Source of the DNA: Bacteroidota bacterium
Lineage (GTDB): Bacteria > Bacteroidota > Ignavibacteria > Kapaibacteriales > Kapaibacteriaceae
Reading direction: 5' to 3'
Length of the DNA: 64,000 nt
Assembly (NCBI GenBank): GCA_018266735.1
Contig: JAFDZT010000004.1
Location: forward strand, 987,973 to 1,051,972
In this document: in pieces, positions 16,290 through 23,996 of the stretch
How the letters are laid out: every line of letters starts with the position of its first letter
Numbering within the stretch: position 1 is the first letter of the stretch
Position numbers and translations under genes: made by a program
Notes under the pieces: model-generated
What the model was told of the DNA's origin: nothing
The model's database searches: none
The model's input: only the letters and a program-made list of their open reading frames with translations

Positions 16290-17840
16290 TCACATCGTGT
16301 GCAGGAGAAGGCGCACTTTTCGACCGTACACCTCTTCGAGCAGACCCTTCCGCCGTTCCGCCCCCCAGAGCTCGATGTCGGGCAGTCCCATGGGAGAGGT
16401 CATGAAGATCTCGATGGATTGGTCGGTGTAGACGGCGCGGACGGAGGTGACGAGTTGCTGCTGCCGTCGGTCCAGTCCCTCGCAGATGCGCAGGATGGCG
16501 GCCAGAACGCGTACCACCTGCTGTTCCGAGGCACTCAGGGCAGTGAACCATTCGTGCTTCTTCTTGGGATAGCTCTTGCGATGGTAGCGGGCCACGGTGG
16601 CCACGATCTCGGCCTCGTCGTTCGTGAAGCCCGGCATGGGGCTGTTGCGAATGATGTAGTCGCTGTGCTTGTGATGCTGTTCAGCAGAGATGTGATACCC
16701 CACGTCGTGCAGCAGTGCTGCGGCTTCCAGGAGCTCGCGCTCTCGGTCGGCAAGTCGATGCAGCGGCTGCAGATCGTCGAACAATCGCAGACACAGGTTC
16801 TTCACGTGTTCGGCGTGCGGCCGGTGCACACGGTAGAGATCACAGAGATGGTCGACGCTCTGATAGCGAAGGTGCGACAGATGATGATACTCGTCGATAT
16901 CACGTTGCTTCTGCACGGTATCGAAGACGGTGCCCTCGCGAAGCGCATAGCCGCTCATCGTGAGCTCTTGGATGTTCAGACCGATGATGGCCTGCTCGAG
17001 GATCAGTGCGCCGCCCATGATGATGTCGGCCCGCTTCTCATCGAGTCCGGGCAAGGCCTTGCGCTGTTCCAGCGTTCGCGCCTCCACTACCGTTGCGATG
17101 GTCTGCAGCAGATCGTTGCGCGAGATCGTCAGCGCATTCAGCGACTCCGGAATGCGCTTCCCCTGTCGAGCCAACGTCATCGTGGCAATGGCCATGGCCG
17201 TGCCCGACGAGCCGATGGCGTATTCGAAACCATAGGCGATGAGCGTTTGGAAGATCGGCGTCCAGTCGCCCTTGATGGCCCGTCTACACATCTCGATCTG
17301 ATCGTCCGTGATCACGGCATCGGGGAAAAACCGCTTGGAAAGCCGGATGTGGCCGAGCTTGGCGGAGTGCACGTAGGCCACCTCCCCCTGATAGCCGATC
17401 ACCGTTTCGGTAGAGCCCCCGCCGATGTCGATCACAAGGGCGCGCTTGGTAAGGATGGGAAGGGCATGAAGGGCACCAAGGTAGATCAGTCGACCCTCTT
17501 CTGAACCCGCCACCACTTCGATGTCGATGCCGCATTCACGACGCACGCGATCGATGAACTCGTCGCGGTTCAAGGCCTCGCGCGTGGCGCTCGTGGCCAC
17601 GGCCCGTACCTCGGCACCATGCTGTCGTGCAACAGTGGCAAAGCGCTTGAGTGTTTGCACGCCGCGTGTGATGGCCTCGGGCGTCAGGCGCTTGATATCG
17701 CCGGCACTCGAGCCCAGGCGTACCATCTCCTTGTCGCGACTGTGAATGCGCAATACTCCGCGCGTACTCACCGAAGCGATCACCATGTGAAAGGAGTTCG
17801 TGCCAACGTCGATCGCCGCGATAAGAGAGGAACTTGCCAT
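16290..17840 (-). CDS. ppx: Ppx/GppA-family exopolyphosphatase/guanosine pentaphosphatase
   Basis: Hydrolyses terminal phosphates of polyphosphate or pppGpp. The 516 residues begin with an actin-like fold: AAIDVGTNSFHM at the N-terminus and VIDIGGGSTE near 140, with GSSGTAMA after. A C-terminal HD-type domain follows (LLEAAALLHDVGYH and HHKHSDYII). I chose ATG 17840, because the codons upstream (to 17855) are not part of the fold. A TATTTTCG box ends four bases before this ATG, so the mRNA may be leaderless. Whether the preferred substrate is polyP or pppGpp cannot be read from sequence. Confidence 0.93.
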   Translation of the reverse strand: MASSSLIAAIDVGTNSFHMVIASVSTRGVLRIHSRDKEMVRLGSSAGDIKRLTPEAITRGVQTLKRFATVARQHGAEVRAVATSATREALNRDEFIDRVRRECGIDIEVVAGSEEGRLIYLGALHALPILTKRALVIDIGGGSTETVIGYQGEVAYVHSAKLGHIRLSKRFFPDAVITDDQIEMCRRAIKGDWTPIFQTLIAYGFEYAIGSSGTAMAIATMTLARQGKRIPESLNALTISRNDLLQTIATVVEARTLEQRKALPGLDEKRADIIMGGALILEQAIIGLNIQELTMSGYALREGTVFDTVQKQRDIDEYHHLSHLRYQSVDHLCDLYRVHRPHAEHVKNLCLRLFDDLQPLHRLADRERELLEAAALLHDVGYHISAEQHHKHSDYIIRNSPMPGFTNDEAEIVATVARYHRKSYPKKKHEWFTALSASEQQVVRVLAAILRICEGLDRRQQQLVTSVRAVYTDQSIEIFMTSPMGLPDIELWGAERRKGLLEEVYGRKVRLLLHTM

Positions 17841-17844
17841 GGCG

Positions 17845-17852
17845 CGAAAATA
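17845..17852 (-). promoter_or_regulatory. Candidate -7 promoter element placed for a leaderless ppx transcript
   Basis: On the minus strand TATTTTCG is followed by four bases (CGCC) and then the ATG at 17840. Initiation about five bases past a -7 box would fall on or next to the start codon. Confidence 0.45.
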
Positions 17853-17895
17853 CACCGTTCGCAGGCCGTTTCCCCCAGCCTCGTATTTTACCGAT

Positions 17896-18012
17896 ATGCA
17901 GCGCTACCTCATCATCTTCCTGCTCTTCGTGGTCGGCGTGATCTTCACCTTCAACTTCGTCCTCGGTTTCGTCCGGCGGATGACGAATAGCCGTGACTCC
18001 AAGAAACTTTGA
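17896..18012 (+). CDS. Small single-span membrane protein
   Basis: A 38-residue peptide starting MQRYLIIFLLFVVGVIF, with one strong transmembrane segment (residues 4-24) and a short basic tail (RRMTNSRDSKKL). The frame continues upstream to 17800 inside the divergent ppx gene, but ATG 17896 is preferred. It is preceded by TATTTTAC and a four-base gap, the same spacing seen before ppx. It ends 12 bases before the DUF1624 gene and may be co-expressed. Function unknown; small membrane proteins of this kind are common in Bacteroidota. Confidence 0.5.
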   Translation: MQRYLIIFLLFVVGVIFTFNFVLGFVRRMTNSRDSKKL

Positions 18013-18024
18013 ATTCGTGATCCA

Positions 18025-19170
18025 ATGACAGCACCCCGCTTCATGTTCTTGGATGTTGTGCGTGGTATCGCCGTACTCTGGATGATCCAGGTGCACATCA
18101 CGAACGTCTTCATCGACCCGGCGCTCCGGCTTACACCGCTGTTCGATGTTCTCAACGTGAGCAACGGTTATGTTGCTCCGACCTTCATCTTCTGCGCTGG
18201 TGCAGGTTTCTGGATCGCCATCGGCCGCAAGTTGCAAGCGTACCTCAGCGGAGGCACCGTCTTGCTGTCGTACCTGCGACGTCTGTCGTACATCTTGTGG
18301 TGCGGATATGTGCTGCATGTTCCGTTCTACTCCCTCGATCGCATGCTGATCGCGACACGGGCGGAAGTGTTGCCCGGACTTCAGATCGACGTGCTACATA
18401 CCATCGTGTATTCATCGCTTGTCGGACTTGGCATCGTGTTCGCGACGAGGAATGTCGAGCGCATGACGCAAGTGAGTGGCATCGTCACACTTGTGATCAT
18501 GTTCACATCGTGGATCGCATGGAAGGCGAATCCGTTATCGTTTCTACCGGCACCGCTGGCCTATCTCATTGCCCCACCTCCTGATTCGCCGTTTCCGATC
18601 CTCCCATGGAGTGCCTTCTTCTTTGCAGGTGTGTACCTCACGGGAATGTTCATGACGTCCACACGGAAGGACTTCATGGCCAAGCTTTGGCTTGTCTTGG
18701 GAATTGGTGGCCCATTCGTTTTGTTCTTCCTCCATCAGCTTCCGTTCCCAATGCCATGGGATGATCTGTGGTGGAAGGTCTCGCCAAGCATTCTCCTCTT
18801 CCGCATCTGCGGGACCCTCGTGCTCTTTGCCGGTCTGTACCTGATGGAGTCCAAGCTCCAAGCGTCACGCATCGGCAAGTTCCTGCAACGCGTCGGACAG
18901 GAGTCGTTGTTGATGTATGTGGCTCACTTGCTCTTGGTCTACGGTCACGGTGCGGAAGTGATCCGCGACGTACTCCACATAGACCACACCAACTATCTTG
19001 GAGTAGCGGCCATCTATCTTGCCATCACCATTCCCCTTTTGTTCTTCATGTGGTGGTGGCACGATCTCAAGAAGCGTTCTCCCGAGCTTGCGGTTCGCAT
19101 GCTCACAGCACAGATCATCGTCATGACGCTTTTTTTCATTCTCGTCCCCGCCGACTTTCACCTTTGGTGA
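18025..19170 (+). CDS. DUF1624/HGSNAT-like multispan membrane protein (putative acyltransferase)
   Basis: A 381-residue inner-membrane protein with about ten hydrophobic segments. The opening RFMFLDVVRGIAVLWMIQVHI matches the start of the DUF1624/heparan-alpha-glucosaminide N-acetyltransferase-type family (arginine plus LD..RG..v..Mi.vH). The His in this motif is the probable acyl-transfer residue in relatives. A conserved LMYVAHLLLVYGHG segment lies near 300. The physiological acceptor is unknown; envelope polysaccharide or lipid acylation is a reasonable guess. Confidence 0.7.
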   Translation: MTAPRFMFLDVVRGIAVLWMIQVHITNVFIDPALRLTPLFDVLNVSNGYVAPTFIFCAGAGFWIAIGRKLQAYLSGGTVLLSYLRRLSYILWCGYVLHVPFYSLDRMLIATRAEVLPGLQIDVLHTIVYSSLVGLGIVFATRNVERMTQVSGIVTLVIMFTSWIAWKANPLSFLPAPLAYLIAPPPDSPFPILPWSAFFFAGVYLTGMFMTSTRKDFMAKLWLVLGIGGPFVLFFLHQLPFPMPWDDLWWKVSPSILLFRICGTLVLFAGLYLMESKLQASRIGKFLQRVGQESLLMYVAHLLLVYGHGAEVIRDVLHIDHTNYLGVAAIYLAITIPLLFFMWWWHDLKKRSPELAVRMLTAQIIVMTLFFILVPADFHLW

Positions 19171-19239
19171 ATTCTTGATTCTTGATTCTTGATCAGGATT
19201 CTGTATTCTTGATTCTGTATTCTCTTCCGATTCTCTTCC
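19171..19239 (+). repeat. Dispersed intergenic element, copy 4
   Basis: ATTCTTGATTCTTGATTCTTG, then CAGGATTCTGTATTC, CTTGATTCTGTATTC and TCTTCCGATTCTCTTCC, ending at the base before the start codon of the next gene. It shares long words with 8157-8215 and 10980-11036 and has the same orientation and position upstream of a gene, but without a GTGGGACAC array. Confidence 0.85.
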
Positions 19240-19890
19240 ATGCTCCATCTCCTCCTCACCGCCTCCCTCCTCCTTCCCGACGATGCCTTCATTCGCTCGA
19301 AGGGCACAACGTGCTGGATCGAAAATCCGGAGGCGTTTCAGGTCACGTCCGTGTGGTATAGTGGACAGGTTCGCAACGACACGGCACATGGGAATGGCAA
19401 GGCCGTGTGGATGAGCGACATGGATACGGTGATGGTTTATACGGGTGCATTCGATCGTGGACGTCATGTGACGGCCTTCGATCTGATCCGCTACCCGCCG
19501 CGTGGCACGCGGTTGGAACATGAGTCGATTGGTGTGATCTGGAGCGTCGACACGCTGCGGGCACTTAAGCCCGTGCCGTTGCCGAAGAGTCTCGACGAAC
19601 TCGATACGGCGGCTGTCTTCGACGTGGCCGCAACGTATAACGAATCGGATCTTCGATCGGCAGTGGAGGCCCTCACTCCCGGTGCCGGTGCTTCTCTGCA
19701 TGGCACAGCGATCTTGGCCGTCGAGGTGTTCGCCAACGGGACCATCGGTCGCATCGATCACGTGCTGCGCGTGAACGCCGAGATCGATCGCATTGCCGAA
19801 GAAGCCGTCCATCGCATTCCCTTTACTCCCGGGAAGAAGGGCGGCACGGCGGCGCGGAGTTGGGTGCGCGTGAAGATCGCCTTCAACTGA
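19240..19890 (+). CDS. Secreted protein with MORN-like repeat and TonB C-terminal-like domain
   Basis: A 216-residue protein with a short N-terminal signal (MLHLLLTASLLLP). An apparent MORN-type unit at about 39-60 (WYSGQVRNDTAHGNGKAVW) is followed by a second partial unit (YTGAFDRGRHV). The C-terminal part (about 130-216) resembles the TonB C-terminal fold: HGTAILAVEVFANGTIGRIDHVLRVN, then AVHRIPFTPGKKGGTAARSWVRVKIAF. Unlike true TonB it has no cytoplasmic-membrane anchor plus Pro-rich linker. It may be a periplasmic partner of a TonB-type system; the real role is unknown. The dispersed repeat forms its whole visible leader. Confidence 0.65.
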   Translation: MLHLLLTASLLLPDDAFIRSKGTTCWIENPEAFQVTSVWYSGQVRNDTAHGNGKAVWMSDMDTVMVYTGAFDRGRHVTAFDLIRYPPRGTRLEHESIGVIWSVDTLRALKPVPLPKSLDELDTAAVFDVAATYNESDLRSAVEALTPGAGASLHGTAILAVEVFANGTIGRIDHVLRVNAEIDRIAEEAVHRIPFTPGKKGGTAARSWVRVKIAFN

Positions 19891-19913
19891 TCGAAGACCA
19901 TTTCAACAAACAC

Positions 19914-19948
19914 AAAAGCCCGTCGCTCTTACGAACGACGGGCTTTTT
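19914..19948. terminator. Bidirectional intrinsic terminator
   Basis: AAAAGCCCGTCG (19914-19925) pairs with CGACGGGCTTTT (19936-19947), with T runs on both strands. It lies between the convergent gene ends at 19890 and 19963. Confidence 0.9.
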
Positions 19949-19962
19949 CGTGAACGGGATGG

Positions 19963-22900
19963 TCACCGCTGGACGGTCAAGGGGAGGGAGACAGTTCCAC
20001 GCGACGTGGTGAAGGTCACGAAGTACATCCCGTTTGCAAGTGTTGCTGTGTGCAGTTGGAATTCATACACACCTTCTTGTTGCGGCTGTGCCACCATGAA
20101 CGTGTTGCGCTCGGAGCCGAGAGCATTCACGACCGTGATGGTGATGGCATCATCCCCCGAGAGACGATAGCGGACAGTACAAACGTCAGCTGTTGGATTC
20201 GGATAGACCGAAGCAACAACTTGCTCAGTGACGTGCTCGTCCTGAACGCTTGTCGGATCCACGGGGGGTTGAGCCTTGTATTCTTTGTTGATCGGATCGT
20301 ACTCTGCCCAGATGGCATCCCACCGCTCGCCATTCGGTGCGAAGGCACCGCGGTACGGCACTTGCTCGAAGAATGGATCGCCGATGGGTGCGAATGTCGT
20401 TCCATTCGTGAAGCTGGCCGTGTTCAGATAGGGTGCGCCAAAGAGAGGCACGGGGTTGAAGGCATTGTCGTTCTCGACCCATGCATTCGTGAGCATGGCT
20501 CCATCAGGATCTGCCTTGTCGATGGTGTTCTCGAAGGCGCTCTTGGCGATCCACGATGCATCCATGCCGGCAGGTGGCGTACCACCGGCGAGGTTGAGCC
20601 ACGTGCCCTTGATACCGAACCAGCTTGTGTTGCGCGTGCTCATCGTATCGGCATTGGCGGCAACCATCGTCGGTACACCGGCGATCTCCATCCCGCGTGG
20701 CCAACCGGTGAACACACTGTTGAAGAGATTGTGACGGGAGTTGCGACGCACTTGAATGCCCGCACCGTAGAACTTGTTGTACTGGTTTGCGCCGCTGCCC
20801 GACGTCCACGACGTGTCCTGGATCGGACCCACCAACGTCATGTTCGAGAAGATGCACGATGTGTGCGGGTTGTTGAACGACGTGCTCGCATCGTTGTCGG
20901 ATTCGAAGGCTTGCGAGGTCGACTGATCGGCCACCGTGCGGAAGCGCTTGCCGAGACCGAACTGCACCTTACCGCTGAAGCCATTGTCGGTATCGAAGTC
21001 GTCGTCGATACCACCATAGGCGATCAGATACTTGGCATTCACCGTTCCACCGAACCACTCGAAGGAGTCGTCGTTGGCATGCGATACCTGCACGTGATCG
21101 ATCACTGTTTTGCGACCAACGCCAGCAAGTGTGAGTCCGTTGATCTCATTGTTCGGCGTCAGCGCGATACCACCGAACTCGATCCGTACATAGCGAAGCA
21201 CACCACTTGAATCGTCATCATTCGTTCCGCCGAACCAACCGTTCGGTGGTGCGGGATCGGCAATGCCACCTTCCATGGCGGCCTGGCCACCGGGATGATT
21301 GGTGCGTGCACGACCGCAGAAGACGATGCCGCCCCAGTCGCCGCGCGCACGCTGACCGGGTGCTGCGCTCGACGTGAAGACGATCGGAAGATCGCGCGTT
21401 CCATTTGCCACAAGCTTGCCACCGCGGTTCACGCAGATGGCATTGTTCTGTCCGAGCGTATCGCCAAGGATGACCGTTCCCTTTTCGATCTCGAGCACAC
21501 CGGTGCTGTCGATGTAGACAAAGCCATCGATGCCATAGATCTTGGTGTTCCAAAGTTTGACGCGAGTGGAGATGTGTCCGCTGATCACCGAGTCGACGCG
21601 CGATGGCGCTGCGGTGACGACGGCGAACGGCAGATCGTTGATGTCGGTCTTCGTGGTGTCTTCCAAGAGCGTCATGCGCACATAGCCCGTTTCGGTAACG
21701 TCGGACTGACGGAGGACGAAGGCGCCAATGAACTGTCCACGACGTGCGCCGCTATCGAGAACGTTCCCGAGGTTCGACAGTGCACGCCACGGACCTGTGG
21801 CCGACTTGCCGAACTCGAAACGCCAGTGCTTGCGATACGTGTTCGTTGTGTCCCAGTTCAACGTGACCGACTGGCCAACGCGAACGCTCTTCGTGTTCGT
21901 GCCCGGCTCGATGAGTCGAACGGCCGGTTGCGGCAGATCGATGATGGCAAAAGCATTGTCGTTGATGTCGAAGTTCGAAGGATCGTTCACATCGGAGATG
22001 CGGATATAGCCGGTGGTCGTGTTGATGTTGGGAATGGTGAATCCACCAGGCAGCTTGCCGCGCGAAGCACCGGCATCCACAACATCGGAACCGTTCGTCA
22101 CGGTGGTCCAAGGACCGGCAGCGCCTGTTGCGAACTCGATCTTGTATCGTGTTCCCGGAGCATTGGTCGTATCCCACGTGATGTCGATCGTGGTGCCCTT
22201 GATGTACTTCTCACCTGCTTTTGCGCCGGGTGTGAGAACCTTGACAAACGGCACGGCACGATAGTCGGCGTTGACGGGATCATACTCTGTCCAACCCTCA
22301 TCCCAACGCTCACCCGTTGCAGGGAATGCACCGCGATAGCTCACTTGCTCGAAGAACGGATCGTTGATGGGCACAAGAGCAAAGTTGGCATTCGTGAAGC
22401 TTGCCGAGTTCAAGTACGGCGCCACATTCTTCGGTGCAGGGTTGAACGTGTTTGATGCTTCCACCCACGGGTTCTCCAGGAAGGCATTGTTGGGGTTGCT
22501 CTTGTCGACCGTGTTCACGTACTGCACACGCTCAAGCCACGTTGCATCCATTCCCGCCGGTGGTGTTCCACTGGCAAGGTTGAAGGTCGTGCCCTTGATG
22601 CCGAACCAACTGTTGTGTCGGATGTGTGTTGTGTCTGCCTGTGCAGCCACCATCGTCGGCACACCGGAGAGTTCCATCCCACGAGGCCAGCCAACGAAGA
22701 CGCTGTTGAACACGTTCAGACGAGAATTACGGCGGACTTGAAGACTCGAACCAAAGAAGCGATTGTACTGATTGGCTCCGCTTCCGGCCGTCCACGATGT
22801 GTCCTGGATCGGTCCGATCAACGTCATGTTCGAGAAGATGGCTCGCGTCCGTGGCTCGTTGAACGACGTGCTGGCATCGTTGTCCGATTCGAAGGCCTGC

Positions 22901-23973
22901 GATGTGGACTGATCGGCAATAGTGCGGAAGCGCTTACCAACGCCATACTGAACGAAGCCACTGAAGCCGTTGTCGGTATCAAAGTCGTCGTCGATCCCAC
23001 CATAGGCGATCAAATACTTTGCATTCACGGTGCCGCCGAACCATTCGAACGAGTCGTCATTTGCATGCGACACTTGAATGTGGTCGATGGTAGTGCCACG
23101 ACCTACCGCACAGAGCGTGAGTCCGTTGATCTCGTTGTTCGGCGTAAGCGCGATGCCACCGAACTCGATACGCACATACTGCAGCACACCGCTATTGTCG
23201 TCGTCATTCGTTCCACCGAACCAACCATTGGGTGGTGCGGGATCGGCAATGCCACCTTCCATGGCGGCCTGCCCTCCGGGATGATTGGTGCGAGCGTTGC
23301 CGCACAAAACGATACCACCCCAGTCTCCACGCGCACGCTGACCGGCAGGCGCTGCAGACGTGAAGATGATCGGACGGTCCTTTGTGCCCTTCGCAATGAT
23401 CTTGCCACCACGATTGACGCAGATGGCAGAGTTCTGTCCGACCGTATCGCCAACGATGATCGTTCCCGGTTCGATCTCAAGTGTTCCGTTCACGTAGAGG
23501 AATCCGTTCAGACCGTAGATCTTCGAATTGCGAAGCTTCACGGTTCCCGTCAACGTACCGGAGAGCACGGAGTCGACACGCACAGCTTCCGGCTGAATGA
23601 TCGTAAAGGCCGCATCGGTGACGTCGAATACACCAACAGAGTCGGCGATGAGCTCCATGCGGATGTAGCCGTTCGTTGTAGCCTGGGCGGGAACGCGCCA
23701 GCCACCAACAAAGGTCCCACGGCGCGCTGCGGAGTCGAGCACGTTCTCCATGCCCGTGATCGTTGTCCACGGACCGGCAGGAGATGTTCCGAACTTGAAG
23801 CGCCACCGCGCACGACTCGTGCCTGCGGTGTCCCACGTGATGGTCTGTGAAATACCCGGACGGAACGATTCACCGCCATTGGGTGATGTGATCCGGCAGG
23901 ACGTTGGATTCTGCGCCATCGTCGTGACAGCCGACAGAACACCAACGAGAAGTATGTATCGAAGCGACCGCAT
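19963..23973 (-). CDS. Large T9SS-exported surface protein with internal duplication
   Basis: A 1336-residue secreted protein with a signal peptide (RSLRYILLVGVLSAVTTMA). It has three Ig-like modules of the ITSPNGGESF..TITWDT type, near residues 25-130, 600-700 and 705-800. Two copies of a ~450-residue parallel-beta-like domain each contain GRTNHPGGQAAMEGG/ARTNHPGGQA and HANDDSFEWFGGTVNAKYLI. The C-terminus has a Por/T9SS type A sorting domain (SVYPNPTADVCTVRYRL...YFVTF). ATG 23973 is chosen because AAAGGAAC precedes it; nine upstream codons overlap the receptor gene. It is directly downstream of the TonB receptor, probably its partner. Cargo function unknown. Confidence 0.88.
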   Translation of the reverse strand: MRSLRYILLVGVLSAVTTMAQNPTSCRITSPNGGESFRPGISQTITWDTAGTSRARWRFKFGTSPAGPWTTITGMENVLDSAARRGTFVGGWRVPAQATTNGYIRMELIADSVGVFDVTDAAFTIIQPEAVRVDSVLSGTLTGTVKLRNSKIYGLNGFLYVNGTLEIEPGTIIVGDTVGQNSAICVNRGGKIIAKGTKDRPIIFTSAAPAGQRARGDWGGIVLCGNARTNHPGGQAAMEGGIADPAPPNGWFGGTNDDDNSGVLQYVRIEFGGIALTPNNEINGLTLCAVGRGTTIDHIQVSHANDDSFEWFGGTVNAKYLIAYGGIDDDFDTDNGFSGFVQYGVGKRFRTIADQSTSQAFESDNDASTSFNEPRTRAIFSNMTLIGPIQDTSWTAGSGANQYNRFFGSSLQVRRNSRLNVFNSVFVGWPRGMELSGVPTMVAAQADTTHIRHNSWFGIKGTTFNLASGTPPAGMDATWLERVQYVNTVDKSNPNNAFLENPWVEASNTFNPAPKNVAPYLNSASFTNANFALVPINDPFFEQVSYRGAFPATGERWDEGWTEYDPVNADYRAVPFVKVLTPGAKAGEKYIKGTTIDITWDTTNAPGTRYKIEFATGAAGPWTTVTNGSDVVDAGASRGKLPGGFTIPNINTTTGYIRISDVNDPSNFDINDNAFAIIDLPQPAVRLIEPGTNTKSVRVGQSVTLNWDTTNTYRKHWRFEFGKSATGPWRALSNLGNVLDSGARRGQFIGAFVLRQSDVTETGYVRMTLLEDTTKTDINDLPFAVVTAAPSRVDSVISGHISTRVKLWNTKIYGIDGFVYIDSTGVLEIEKGTVILGDTLGQNNAICVNRGGKLVANGTRDLPIVFTSSAAPGQRARGDWGGIVFCGRARTNHPGGQAAMEGGIADPAPPNGWFGGTNDDDSSGVLRYVRIEFGGIALTPNNEINGLTLAGVGRKTVIDHVQVSHANDDSFEWFGGTVNAKYLIAYGGIDDDFDTDNGFSGKVQFGLGKRFRTVADQSTSQAFESDNDASTSFNNPHTSCIFSNMTLVGPIQDTSWTSGSGANQYNKFYGAGIQVRRNSRHNLFNSVFTGWPRGMEIAGVPTMVAANADTMSTRNTSWFGIKGTWLNLAGGTPPAGMDASWIAKSAFENTIDKADPDGAMLTNAWVENDNAFNPVPLFGAPYLNTASFTNGTTFAPIGDPFFEQVPYRGAFAPNGERWDAIWAEYDPINKEYKAQPPVDPTSVQDEHVTEQVVASVYPNPTADVCTVRYRLSGDDAITITVVNALGSERNTFMVAQPQQEGVYEFQLHTATLANGMYFVTFTTSRGTVSLPLTVQR

Positions 23974-23996
23974 AGAGCGTTCCTTTATGAAACAGG

